The notes below the pieces were generated by a model. The model saw nothing but the letters and a program-made list of their open reading frames with translations. It was not told where the DNA came from and searched no databases. 64,000 nucleotides of DNA, from assembly GCA_015206945.1 (NCBI GenBank), contig JADEXV010000002.1:38653-102652 (forward strand). Direction: 5' to 3'. The position numbers and the translations under genes are program-made. Numbering within the stretch: position 1 is the stretch's first letter; each line of letters begins with the position of its first letter. Source of the DNA: Nostocales cyanobacterium LEGE 12452 (lineage in GTDB: Bacteria; Cyanobacteriota; Cyanobacteriia; Cyanobacteriales; Nostocaceae). Below, piece after piece: positions 35,616 through 44,551 of this stretch.

Positions 35616-36848
35616 TCAACTAACCAGATCGGCGATCGCTTCTGAAGCAGGGACTACAGCTTCAGGCTGATAGCGGATGCCAGCTTGCTTGAAGCGATGT
35701 AAAGCTTCACCCAAGCGATCGCAGTCTGCAATCAAACTGATCCTGACATAACCCTCACCTGCAACGCCAAAGGCATTACCTGGAGTCACCACAACGCCTG
35801 TTTGTTGCAACACGTTCAGGGCAAAATCTGTGGAACCAACACCAACGGGACACTTCACCCAAAGATACATTGTCGCCTTGGTTTTGGGGATATCCCAACC
35901 CAACTCTTCTAAACCGTGAATGAGGAAATCGCGGCGGGTACGGTAGCGTTGTTGTACCTCGTGCAAATACACATCTGGTAGTTGCAAAGCTGTTTCGGCT
36001 GCTGTTTGTAATGCTGCAAAAATGCCGTAATCCAAGTTAGTTTTCAGCGTCCGCAAACCTTGAATTACATGGCGGTTCCCCACGACAAACCCAACGCGCC
36101 AACCAGCCATATTGTAGGTTTTAGATAAGGTGTGAAATTCTACACCAATATCTTTCGCACCCGGAATTTCTAATAAGCTAGTGGGTTGATAACCATCAAA
36201 AGCTAACTCGGCGTAACACAAATCATGCACCAGCAAAATTTCATATTTGCGGGCGAAAGCGACTATTTCTTCAAAAAATTCGCGGGGGGCTGTGGCAGCA
36301 GTGGGATTGCTGGGATAGTTGAAATAGAGAATTTTAGCTTGTCTGGCAACTTCGTCAGGAATGGCAGCTAAATCAATTAACCAGTCATTTTCGGGTTTAA
36401 GAATCAAACTATGGATTTTCCCACCAGCGATCGCCGGGCCGCGAAAATGTGCCGGATAAGCTGGGGAAGGAACCAGAACTAAATCACCAGGGTTAACGTA
36501 GGCGAGTGCTAAATGAGTTAATCCTTCTTTAGAACCCAGCAATGGCAAGGCTTCGCTATCAGGATCGAGAACCACATCATAACGGCGACGATACCAGTTA
36601 GTGATGGCACGGCGGAAACTAGCTGTGCCCTCAAAAGGCGGATAACCGTGATTGGCAGGATCTTTCAAGGCTGCGATCGCCGCTTCGACAACTGGTGCTG
36701 GCGTTGCACCATCGGGGTTTCCCATACCCAAGTCAATTAAATCTAACCCTTGTTCCCGTGCTTTAGCTTTCAGTTCATCTAAACGGGCAAATACATAAGG
36801 TGGTAGTTTTTGTATGCGTTCTGCTGGGACAATCCAATTTAAACTCAT
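35616..36848 (-). CDS. PLP-dependent class I aminotransferase (aspartate aminotransferase / DAP-aminotransferase-like)
   Basis: A 410-residue fold-type I aminotransferase. It has LDLIDLGMGNPDGATP, GYPPFEGTASFRRAI, YFNYPSNPTAATA (PLP phosphate/Asn region), VHDLCYAELAFDGY and the Schiff-base lysine in HTLSKTYNMAGWRVGFVVG. Such cyanobacterial enzymes are usually named aspartate aminotransferase and resemble LL-diaminopimelate aminotransferase, so the substrate is uncertain. Its start overlaps the stop of the dehydrogenase gene by 4 bp (36845-36848), so the two are translationally coupled. Confidence 0.88.
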   Translation of the reverse strand: MSLNWIVPAERIQKLPPYVFARLDELKAKAREQGLDLIDLGMGNPDGATPAPVVEAAIAALKDPANHGYPPFEGTASFRRAITNWYRRRYDVVLDPDSEALPLLGSKEGLTHLALAYVNPGDLVLVPSPAYPAHFRGPAIAGGKIHSLILKPENDWLIDLAAIPDEVARQAKILYFNYPSNPTAATAPREFFEEIVAFARKYEILLVHDLCYAELAFDGYQPTSLLEIPGAKDIGVEFHTLSKTYNMAGWRVGFVVGNRHVIQGLRTLKTNLDYGIFAALQTAAETALQLPDVYLHEVQQRYRTRRDFLIHGLEELGWDIPKTKATMYLWVKCPVGVGSTDFALNVLQQTGVVVTPGNAFGVAGEGYVRISLIADCDRLGEALHRFKQAGIRYQPEAVVPASEAIADLVS

Positions 36849-38035
36849 AAAACCTCGTCACTCATTCCCTTGGGCGAAACTCGATTTGTAGTATCTCTAC
36901 TATCTATAGGTGCAGTGGTAGAAACCATTGCCGCCATCAACTGTTCTGGCGCGACTTTAAACGGTAGTCGATGGATGTCAGAATTAGGAACTAGAGCCAT
37001 TTCGGCGGCTGTTTGCAATTCACCTAATGTAATATTGCCCAATCCCAAATCACTTAATTTCTGGGGTAGTCCAATTTCTGTGTAGAACTTTAACAACTGT
37101 TGTCGTGCCGATGCTGCTAGTTGATTGCCTTGTAGCATTTCTTCTAAACGCAGTTGCACCAAAATCCCAAAAGCAACTTTTTCGCCATGAATACTGCCAT
37201 GTCCTGAAATATGAGTTAAACCGTTATGCACGGCATGGGCGGCAACAGTGCGACACTGCGCCCCTCCAAGTCCCCCAACTACCCCAGCGAGTAACACAGT
37301 AGCGTCTACCACTTCTCGCCAAACCTCACTACCTGGTTCTTCGAGGGCGGCGGCTGACTTTTGCAAGAGGATATCTCGCAAAACTCGTGCTTGTTGCACC
37401 GCAGCAATAATTAAAGTGTCTTGCAAGTGTCCACTGCTAACCGAGGCTTCGTACCATTTAGCGATCGCATCACCAATTCCAGCTACTAAGGTACGTTGTG
37501 GTGCAGTTTTAATCAAGTCATAATCGAGTATCAATAAATCGGGACAACGAGATAGCCCCACATCGTAGAGAAAAGCCCCATCTTCCGAATAAACATTCGA
37601 TAAGGCACTCCAAGCTGCACAGGTAGCGCCGGAAGTAGGAATTGTCACTACTGGTAGATGTAACTGCTGTGCGACTAATTTCGCTGTATCTAGGGCTTTG
37701 CCGCCACCAACACCAATAATTACATCAGCTTTATGTTCTTTTGCCTTTTTCTGTAAAGATTTCAGGCTAGCTTCGCAGCAATCTGCACCATAAGAAGCTT
37801 GGACAGTATGTAACTGCTGCGCTTCTAAAACTGGTTGTAAACTTTGTTGGCTGATAGCGAGAGTAGACTTACCTGCCACAATTAAGGGACGACTTCCCAA
37901 ACAGGCAATCTCTGCTGCGGCTGTTTGCAACACCCCAGAACCACGGATTACTTTTGCAGGGGAAACTGTGAGCGTAAAGAATGAACTAGAGGTTTGAGTA
38001 GACAAAGAAGGTTGAGTAGAAAAATTATTGGGCAT
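36845..38035 (-). CDS. Iron-containing alcohol dehydrogenase family protein (glycerol-dehydrogenase-like)
   Basis: About 396 residues from ATG 38035; an in-frame start at 38164 would add a basic stretch unlike the family, so I reject it. The NAD-binding core is VIIGVGGGKALDTAKLVAQQ with VVTIPTSGATCAAWSAL, and metal-site features include GIGDAIAKWYEA, AHAVHNGLTHISGHGSIHGE. The substrate is unknown. Its last bases overlap the aminotransferase start, suggesting that the two enzymes act on one metabolite. Confidence 0.85.
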   Translation of the reverse strand: MPNNFSTQPSLSTQTSSSFFTLTVSPAKVIRGSGVLQTAAAEIACLGSRPLIVAGKSTLAISQQSLQPVLEAQQLHTVQASYGADCCEASLKSLQKKAKEHKADVIIGVGGGKALDTAKLVAQQLHLPVVTIPTSGATCAAWSALSNVYSEDGAFLYDVGLSRCPDLLILDYDLIKTAPQRTLVAGIGDAIAKWYEASVSSGHLQDTLIIAAVQQARVLRDILLQKSAAALEEPGSEVWREVVDATVLLAGVVGGLGGAQCRTVAAHAVHNGLTHISGHGSIHGEKVAFGILVQLRLEEMLQGNQLAASARQQLLKFYTEIGLPQKLSDLGLGNITLGELQTAAEMALVPNSDIHRLPFKVAPEQLMAAMVSTTAPIDSRDTTNRVSPKGMSDEVL

Positions 38036-38640
38036 ATAATCTCGTTTACCAAAACCTTGATATTTCTTAATAATATAGACTAGCGATCGAGGATGCTTGT
38101 TGCCAAACTGGTTTTTGGATGGCTCTAACCTGACACGCGGCCGATCTGGATTTGAGCCAAGCAATTAAATAGATTAGTCCTGTTGCCCACTGATTGAGTA
38201 GTTTGACGACATTCCTTGAATCTATAAATATCCATTGGTCTGAAATTCCGAACTATCAAAGTTTTGAATAACCGTATAATTAATCAACATTACCATTGTC
38301 AGATTCTCAAGAAAAGCAATCGAGAATTGATAATGTGTAGGCGATCGTGCTATTTCATGCAATTTTTAGCTACAGATATATATGTAAAGGTATGCAAATA
38401 TATGTCCCTACAACCCCTTGATTTGCTGCAAAGATTTTTGAAAATGGCAACAGGGGCAATTAGGACAACAACTGACAAATTACAAGTGTCAGTACCCATT
38501 ACCCCATGCGGATTAACTTTTTCCCACAGTATAACCACTAAAGTGTGAATATCTTAATCTAAAAATAACCATTATTGTATCAGTAAATACAAAATAATGT
38601 TTGTCATCCTGATAACAGGTAATTTACTTTTGTTCTTTGG
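38036..38640. other. Intergenic region, no credible gene
   Basis: About 600 bp upstream of the dehydrogenase are AT-rich and carry no recognisable gene. Small open frames here have poor starts. The dehydrogenase/aminotransferase promoter should lie in this stretch. Confidence 0.35.
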
Positions 38641-38644
38641 GCAT

Positions 38645-38797
38645 GAGGCACAAGAGGAGAGGTGCGGAGGGGCATCACTTCTCTACGAGAGGCTGCGCCA
38701 ACGGCTACGCTCAGTGACCAAGGGACAGAGGGGAAAGACTTACTGCTACTTCTTCTCTGCTCCCCTGCTCCCCTGCTCCCCTGCCTCTTGTGCCCTC
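38645..38797. repeat. Dispersed repeat with inverted ends, copy 5
   Basis: GAGGCACAAGAGG (38645-38657) mirrors CCTCTTGTGCCCTC (38784-38797). Between them lie CACTTCTCTACGAGAGGC, CAACGGCTACGCTCAGTGAC, GAGGGGAAAGACTTACTG and CCCTGCTC heptamers. It is closely similar to the copy inside the O-antigen ligase gene (opposite orientation). Confidence 0.75.
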
Positions 38798-38804
38798 CTG
38801 CCTC

Positions 38805-39326
38805 TTAAGCAGTAGGTTTTGGCAATTTGGCGAAATTGTCTGTGTAAATTTTGACTGTTACCGGGGAATTTTGATGAGAAACGAGCGATCGCTTCACCTC
38901 ACCCAAGTAAACTGGGACAGAAATCCCTGTTTCCGGGTGGATAATGGTACGAGCGCGAACTGTCAAATTTCCGTCTTCCCGTGTACCTGAACGACCATAA
39001 GAAAAGAGATTGCTAGCTGCTTGACGTAAAGTTGCTTCTAATTGTGTGGGTGTAATTTGGGGTGATGTAGCAATCACCGCTTGTGTTGAGCCATTGTCAT
39101 AAACTAGAGTGTACCGGGTTGCTCCAGGAATCACAGTCCGACTCAAGGGGACTATTGAGAGTCCAAATAAACCAGCAGTCACCACCAGCATAAAGCCAGT
39201 CGTACCCACCAACCGAAAGCGGATGCCCCATTTGAAAATAAAAGCCAAAAATGTCAAGGCAGCAAATACCAAGGTAGCTATACCTGACCATTGGGTGTAC
39301 TGAAGAAAGTTAGCTGTTGTGAGCAT
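38805..39326 (-). CDS. ycf51: Ycf51-family protein
   Basis: A 173-residue protein with two N-terminal TMs (IATLVFAALTFLAFIFKWGI and LVGTTGFMLVVTAGLFGLSI) and a soluble C-terminal domain (RYTLVYDNGSTQAVIATSPQ, TIIHPETGISVPVYLGEV). This matches Ycf51/DUF2518, found in cyanobacteria and some plastids; its function is unknown. It is monocistronic and ends next to a dispersed repeat. Confidence 0.85.
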   Translation of the reverse strand: MLTTANFLQYTQWSGIATLVFAALTFLAFIFKWGIRFRLVGTTGFMLVVTAGLFGLSIVPLSRTVIPGATRYTLVYDNGSTQAVIATSPQITPTQLEATLRQAASNLFSYGRSGTREDGNLTVRARTIIHPETGISVPVYLGEVKRSLVSHQNSPVTVKIYTDNFAKLPKPTA

Positions 39327-39521
39327 AAAGTTGGTTATGGAGGCGTCTTTTTTTCGTTACCGACACACCCATTTTACCGAGAGCTTACACCATAAGGGTT
39401 ATCGTAGTCTTTAATGCCAATCAGAATATTGGGCGCGATCTGAATCTTAGCCATATTAAAAATTTTCGGTCTTCAACCCCATAGCTAAAACTGGTATTAC
39501 TTTGCCAAATTCCTCAGTTAT

Positions 39522-39749
39522 TCAGAATAGTATTGCCTCAGCAGAAACGATATGGGAATTTTGAGATATCTGCAACTTAGTTTGAACACTATCAATAATT
39601 GCCGTCCAATCAGCATCTTTGTTCCATTCAGAGCGAATCCTGATTTTAGTCGCCGCGTCGTCAAGTCGGCAAAAAACCACATTTTCTTTGGCAGCAATTG
39701 CAGCGATAATCAAGGGCTTAGAAAAGTCCTGAACTAATGATGCAGCCAA
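39522..39749 (-). pseudogene. Possible 5'-truncated gene fragment
   Basis: A 75-codon frame with only a TTG start and no ribosome-binding site; it stays open upstream to about 39,820 without ATG or GTG. The peptide (SKPLIIAAIAAKENVVFCRL, SEWNKDADWTAIIDSVQTKL) looks like real protein sequence. I do not recognise the family. A missing N-terminus fits a decayed gene better than a functional one. Confidence 0.35.
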
Positions 39750-39871
39750 AAGAAAAGTTTTAGCAAAATTAGTTTCTATCCCAGTCCTAATAATATAAAT
39801 TTCATCGGGTCTAACAACAATATATATCTAATTTAATATTGTGTTTAACTGAATAAAAATAATAAATATAC

Positions 39872-39896
39872 AAAAGGGCATCTACAAGAGATGCCC
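39872..39896 (-). terminator. Rho-independent terminator (minus strand)
   Basis: On the minus strand GGGCATCT-CTTGT-AGATGCCC is followed by TTTTG. It lies about 160 bp after the O-antigen ligase stop and could end that transcript or a separate short RNA. Confidence 0.6.
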
Positions 39897-40054
39897 GTCA
39901 TGCAGGAAAACCCCAAAGGGATGTCCCTACACCTTCCCAACAATCAGCAACAGTGACTAATTAGGTATTAGTCACACTCACAGACGTGAATATAACAATC
40001 TTATTAACTGAAAACTCTCAATGTCCCCAGTGCATACACTGAAAAAACTAATAC

Positions 40055-41488
40055 CTAATTTTGACGAGATGCAAGCCTGTCTTTTTCGTGATAACGATGT
40101 ACCACTCCAGTAATAGCAGCTAAAATTAGCCATGAAAGCGCATTCAAACGAAAATCAAAGAGAGTTACATCTACTGTATTTAATAAAATCCACCCAACAA
40201 AAGCCAGAAGATAACTGAAAAATATCAATTTGTCTCCTGTATCTATATATTTTGAATTTTGCAGTAATTGGACACTTGTAATCAAAATCCAAGCTAGTAA
40301 GCCACAAAATAAAAAAGCACTGGGAAAACCAGTTTCAGCAGATAACATCAAAAACAAGTTATGGGGATGACCCAAGGGAATCTGCATCTTTGCTTTGTAA
40401 AGTGTACTAAAACTGCGTAACCCCCAACCAGTCCAAGGATGTTGTTGAGCTAAAGACCAGGCAAACTCCCACTGAGTTTTTCGCATTAAAGCGACTGGTC
40501 TATCTGGATACATATCGTCATTTAACCTTGCCCAAAAGAAGGCAGGAACTACCCAGCGAAAAATGTGGGCGACTGATGAGGGAGCAAAAGCCGCCAAAAG
40601 AATACTAGAAACGAGCGCAGCAACGCTACCTACAAGAATGCGCCAACCTTGGTAGAGTGCATAAGCTAAACAGGCAAAAATAGCGATCGCCCACCCATTA
40701 CGTGAGTTGGTGAAAATTAAAGCAATGAAATTTGTAATTACCGCCAGCGTTAGGAAGAGAAAGGGAACTGGGGACTGGGGCACAGTAAGTCTTTCTCCCC
40801 TGCCCCTTGGCCACTGAGCGTAGCCGTTGGCGCAGCCTCTCGTAGAGAAGTGCTGCCCCTCTCCCCCTCTCCCTCTTATGCCCAATTTCCAATACCTCAT
40901 CCCTAATCGCCATTGTTCGATCCACAACCCTAGACTAAGGATGAAAACTATTACTAGATAAGCTGCAAAGGTATTAGCGTGCAAGAAAAGTGAAGCGATA
41001 CGACCTGGTGGATTTCCGCCTGGTTTAATTGTCCAACTAAACACAACCCACACAAACTCGAACTTGAAACTCCAGCCTAAAAATAATTGTCCCAAGCCCA
41101 TAATTGCTACAGGCATGGAACCGATCACTAAAGCCCAAGCCATTTGCCGCAATTGGGCAAATGTTTGAATCAGAGCGCTATGGGCAGCAAAAAGTAAAAA
41201 GAATGGTAATAAATTAAATAAACCGAGGAAAGCTGCTGTTTTGTCTTGGGCAAACCCAGCACTCACGATCAGTAATACACTCAACAGAGCAAATCCCCAG
41301 TTGAGGGGGCGGCGATTAATTTTGCGGGATTGTTTCAGCCAAGTTATTAATGAGACAATACCTACAGTCACAGCCCCCACTAAAGGGCTCAATGGGAAGA
41401 TTAACAGTGCCCATAGAGAGTAGTTCCAAGAAGATTGCCAACGAGACTTGAAATAGTCAAAAACTTTGTTCAAGCTGGCTCCCAACAT
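40055..41488 (-). CDS. O-antigen ligase / IctB-like polymerase family membrane protein
   Basis: A 477-residue protein with about ten TMs and the Wzy_C/WaaL-type periplasmic loop (GWGLRSFSTLYKAKMQIPLG, then HPHNLFLMLSAETGFPSAFL) holding the conserved His/Glu. Members ligate or polymerise lipid-linked glycans; cyanobacterial relatives include IctB. Around residues 200-240 is an insertion (QHFSTRGCANGYAQWPRG) encoded by a dispersed repeat. Its 5' end overlaps the upstream YaaW-like gene by 19 bp. Confidence 0.85.
   Translation of the reverse strand: MLGASLNKVFDYFKSRWQSSWNYSLWALLIFPLSPLVGAVTVGIVSLITWLKQSRKINRRPLNWGFALLSVLLIVSAGFAQDKTAAFLGLFNLLPFFLLFAAHSALIQTFAQLRQMAWALVIGSMPVAIMGLGQLFLGWSFKFEFVWVVFSWTIKPGGNPPGRIASLFLHANTFAAYLVIVFILSLGLWIEQWRLGMRYWKLGIRGRGGEGQHFSTRGCANGYAQWPRGRGERLTVPQSPVPFLFLTLAVITNFIALIFTNSRNGWAIAIFACLAYALYQGWRILVGSVAALVSSILLAAFAPSSVAHIFRWVVPAFFWARLNDDMYPDRPVALMRKTQWEFAWSLAQQHPWTGWGLRSFSTLYKAKMQIPLGHPHNLFLMLSAETGFPSAFLFCGLLAWILITSVQLLQNSKYIDTGDKLIFFSYLLAFVGWILLNTVDVTLFDFRLNALSWLILAAITGVVHRYHEKDRLASRQN
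40781..40873. repeat. Dispersed repeat inside the O-antigen ligase gene
   Basis: CAGTAAGTCTTTCTCCCCTG, CCACTGAGCGTAGCCGTTGG and CGCAGCCTCTCGTAGAGAAG form an inverse copy of the repeat at 38,645-38,797. The copy lies in a loop between membrane segments and leaves the frame open. Confidence 0.75.
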
Positions 41489-42312
41489 TCCTCACGAGTG
41501 AGGCGAATTTGAGCTAAGGCAAAGATGGTGGGAATGATTCGACCATAGTTAGTAGCGATCGCTCTCCAGCCCAAATCTGCAATAAACCAAGTCCACATCA
41601 TCGGCCCAATCACAGCAAACATCGTGCGGGCTGCCCCATAACGAGCTGCACTTACTGTCATACCTCGTTGCGCCATTTGCATCGTTACATAGCTTTTAAA
41701 TTGCGTTGCAGCTGCTTCTGTGCCTGTAATTGCCGCTTGTTTTGCTACTTCATAAGTAGCAAAGTGGATGGCAAATTGACGGGCAATTTGCTTAAGTACA
41801 AGTGGCTGGAGAAGAGAAGTAACCGCGATCGCACTACCGCCTTTGAAAAGCAACCCCAAGGGATCGCGTTGTAATAAAAGTGGTAGGGGTTGTTTTAATT
41901 CTGATTTGAGCAGCTGACGCTGCACCTGTACAGTCAATTTTTGTTTTTCTTGTTCCGGTAATTTTTTCCACACCTGTCCTAGCAGATGTAAAAATACTTC
42001 TGCTTCTAAATCAATAGTTGGTAGCTGATGAGAATAGGGAATTTTTAGATACTTACATACTTGAACTAACGCTTGTCGGTAAGTTACCTGCCCTGTACGT
42101 CCCCGCAATACTGTCACCCCATCTGCCGCCAAAAAACGAAAGCGTCCCTCTAGTGCATCTAACCAAGCTTTGCGGTCTTGGCTTTGCACTTCGATTGGTT
42201 CGGGTGTGTGTACATAGTCTAAGGGATTGAACTTACGACTAAATAGAATTGCCGTTAAATCTTGCAATTCTTCTTCGGTCGCTAACTCTAGCGCCGCCCT
42301 CATTTCATCCAA
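41470..42312 (-). CDS. YaaW/UPF0174 (DUF3944)-family protein
   Basis: A 280-residue protein. LELATEEELQDLTAILFSRK at the N-terminus, TYRQALVQVCKYLKIPYSHQ, EVFLHLLGQVWKKLPEQEKQ and a hydrophobic, glycine/alanine-rich C-terminal half match E. coli YaaW and its relatives. The biochemical role is unknown. It precedes and overlaps the O-antigen ligase gene by 19 bp on the same strand, so the two are probably co-expressed. Confidence 0.78.
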   Translation of the reverse strand: MDEMRAALELATEEELQDLTAILFSRKFNPLDYVHTPEPIEVQSQDRKAWLDALEGRFRFLAADGVTVLRGRTGQVTYRQALVQVCKYLKIPYSHQLPTIDLEAEVFLHLLGQVWKKLPEQEKQKLTVQVQRQLLKSELKQPLPLLLQRDPLGLLFKGGSAIAVTSLLQPLVLKQIARQFAIHFATYEVAKQAAITGTEAAATQFKSYVTMQMAQRGMTVSAARYGAARTMFAVIGPMMWTWFIADLGWRAIATNYGRIIPTIFALAQIRLTREECWEPA

Positions 42313-42439
42313 TTTCCCTTCCTCCCTTCCGTGCAGCTTTCTGTACCTTATTCTACTATTAGCTTTCAGCAGTCATTAGTAGTAATTTTGTCCTTTGATA
42401 ATAACTAATGACCAATAACTAACTAAGGACTATTGACTC

Positions 42440-43528
42440 ATGACTGATATTGCAGTGATTGGTGCCGGAATTGCCGGTTTAGTCTGCGCCCAGCAGTTAA
42501 GTCAAGCTGGATATTCGGTAGTAGTGGTGGAAAAGTCGCGTGGTTTGGGAGGAAGACTAGCTACACGCCGCTTGTATGGAACTTTGGCGGATCATGGGGC
42601 TTGTTATCTGAAGCCAAAGGGTGAATTATTTAGACGTTTTGTGGAGATATTGCGCGATCGCAATATCCTAGAAGTTTGGACAGATGAGGTTTACGAACTT
42701 ACAACAGGCGCTCCTTTATCTGAACCGAAAAACCGCAGTCCGCGTTATGTTGCACCTGGGGGAATGAGTGCGATCGCTAAATCCCTCGCCCCAGGTTTAG
42801 AAATATTACTGAATCAGCGTGTCATCGCTATTACCCCAACTCCCGAAAATGGCTGGGGTCTGACTCTCGAATCTAGCAATGAAGAATTAACTGCAAAAGC
42901 TATAGTCGTAGCCATTCCTGCACCCCAAGCTGTGATGCTGTTAGAACCTTTGGGTGAAAGTGTATTAGATGCAGCCTTTCTTAATAACTTGCGTTCTGTA
43001 GAATTTTATCCTTCAATTAGTGCGATCGCTGGATATCCTTCTACATCCCAACCCCTCCCTCAATGGAAAGCCCTAACTTTTGTGGATAATGCTGATTTAG
43101 CATGGATTGGTTTGGACAGTAGCAAGCGTCCTAACCCTCAACAACCACATTTTGTGGTGCAAAGTAGCGCTAATTTTGCCCAACGTCATCTAGAATCACA
43201 GGATTTACAACCAGCGGGACAATATATGTTGCAACGAGCAGCTGAATCTCTGTCCCTTCCTTGGCTGAATACTCCCGAATGGATGCAAGTGCATCGTTGG
43301 CGTTATGCCTTTCCTAGCCGTCCTTGGCACGAAGCTTTTTTGTCTGCTGGAACTCCCTTACCTTTAGTTTGCTGTGGTGATTGGTGTGGCGGCAATCTTG
43401 TCGAAGGTGCGATGCTTTCTGGATTAGCTGCGGCTGATGAAATTAATAATCAGTTACGTCATCTATCTTTTGATAATGTGAACTTTTTAAACGTTTTTGC
43501 CCAATCATTTCATCTGTCGCTAGACTGA
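42440..43528 (+). CDS. FAD-dependent oxidoreductase (renalase-like)
   Basis: A 362-residue flavoprotein. The N-terminal dinucleotide-binding motif is DIAVIGAGIAGLVCAQQL with the downstream acidic VVVVEKSRGLGGRLATRR, and the C-terminal FAD-binding part has LVCCGDWCGGNLVEGAMLSG. The middle carries FPSRPWHEAF-like substrate-domain sequence. This layout matches the cyanobacterial renalase-like amine-oxidase group; the substrate is unknown. It stands alone. Confidence 0.88.
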   Translation: MTDIAVIGAGIAGLVCAQQLSQAGYSVVVVEKSRGLGGRLATRRLYGTLADHGACYLKPKGELFRRFVEILRDRNILEVWTDEVYELTTGAPLSEPKNRSPRYVAPGGMSAIAKSLAPGLEILLNQRVIAITPTPENGWGLTLESSNEELTAKAIVVAIPAPQAVMLLEPLGESVLDAAFLNNLRSVEFYPSISAIAGYPSTSQPLPQWKALTFVDNADLAWIGLDSSKRPNPQQPHFVVQSSANFAQRHLESQDLQPAGQYMLQRAAESLSLPWLNTPEWMQVHRWRYAFPSRPWHEAFLSAGTPLPLVCCGDWCGGNLVEGAMLSGLAAADEINNQLRHLSFDNVNFLNVFAQSFHLSLD

Positions 43529-44036
43529 TCCTGCACTATCGTGAGTCGCAATTTTTCTGACTGACTAAATCAAAGTGCAACAAATAAGTTTTTTAGATGA
43601 AATAGCAAATTTTGCTGCGAACCTAAAAAGTGATGCCAATTACCCAAAAAGGTTAACTTCATGAAAAACTTGTTCCTAATTCAAGTAGTTTTATTGCTGT
43701 TAATCTTGATCCCCTAGTCTTTACACTGCGTTTTATGTAGATTTCTGCCAAAAAGTCAGAAATTTGAAATAATTAGGATTATAAATATAAAATGTCGGTA
43801 ACTTACCAGCTATATTGGACGCTGTTTTAATAAGTCATGCTGTGAGACAGTATAAACTTTAACTAAAATAAGCAAAGCCAAATGTCTGATATTGTACCAA
43901 GATAAGAGGCTAGTTTCGGGATTGATGCATCTGTAAGTTAAGTTCTTTTTAACTGATTGTCATCACGATGTTGTCATCTAAAAAAGTTATTTTCTCCACC
44001 AAGCATTGACTTGATTAAAAAAGGAGTTTAAAAACC
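43529..44036. other. AT-rich intergenic region upstream of the ComFB-like gene
   Basis: 508 bp, AT-rich, without a credible gene. AAAAGGAG lies close to the downstream ATG as its ribosome-binding site. Any promoter cannot be placed confidently. Confidence 0.4.
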
Positions 44037-44411
44037 ATGAAAACGGTAGTCAATTTAACACAACAATCAATAGTGGGAGAAATTGAAAGTATTTTGAATA
44101 CATATCCATCCCATCCATATCAACAAGCTTTTGCGATTCCTGACTTACGCCAAGAGCTAATTACTTTCGTCCTCAACCGCATTCCTTCCTTTTACAGCGT
44201 CATGTCTGATGAACAGATTCCAGCGGAGGCTGAACAAGGAAGCTTGGCTTATTACAAATTGCCTCGTAAACCCTTAGAGCAGCAACTACATTTACAGAAT
44301 TTGATTCACCAAGGTATTTGTCTAATCGTTCAAGAAAAGTCAGATTGGATTAGCCATCGTGTTTGTGAAACAGTTCAACCAGCTTGTGAACCCTCTCACT
44401 GGTTTGGTTAA
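44037..44411 (+). CDS. ComFB-like (late competence development) protein
   Basis: A 124-residue soluble protein. QQAFAIPDLRQELITFVLNR followed by IPSFYSVMSDEQ resembles the ComFB core (ALNRLPPLY) seen in cyanobacterial ComFB-family proteins. Some relatives bind cyclic di-nucleotides; whether this one does is unknown. AGGAG precedes the ATG and a strong terminator follows. Confidence 0.65.
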   Translation: MKTVVNLTQQSIVGEIESILNTYPSHPYQQAFAIPDLRQELITFVLNRIPSFYSVMSDEQIPAEAEQGSLAYYKLPRKPLEQQLHLQNLIHQGICLIVQEKSDWISHRVCETVQPACEPSHWFG

Positions 44412-44476
44412 TAGTTCTAACAAATTTGGCTCTCTGCTGAGATATCAATAACGTCCGCAGTGAATTTTGAATTTTT

Positions 44477-44513
44477 GAGCTAATCCCACAGACTTTAGCC
44501 GTGGGATTAGCTC
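44477..44513. terminator. Strong terminator after the ComFB-like gene
   Basis: GAGCTAATCCCAC (44477-44489) pairs perfectly over 13 bp with GTGGGATTAGCTC (44501-44513), followed by AAAATTTTTTT and preceded by ATTTTT, so it can work in both directions. Confidence 0.85.
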
Positions 44514-44551
44514 AAAATTTTTTTAAGTATATTCCTATTGAGGTGTAAACT

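Larger units (their letters stand above)
39327..40054. other. Gap with an ORF remnant and hairpins downstream of the O-antigen ligase gene
   Basis: This 728-bp gap holds the degraded frame at 39,522-39,749 and two hairpins on the ligase side: GTGACTAAT-TAGGT-ATTAGTCAC (39953-39975) and the terminator at 39,872-39,896. A small RNA between 39,870 and 40,040 is possible but unproven. Confidence 0.4.

Noticed and set aside
35333..35623. 96-codon plus-strand frame in the gap before the aminotransferase gene
   Set aside because: It overlaps the end of the aminotransferase gene, has no ribosome-binding site and no coherent protein character.
38264..38548. 94-codon plus-strand frame upstream of the dehydrogenase gene
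   Set aside because: Irregular composition, no ribosome-binding site and no resemblance to any family.
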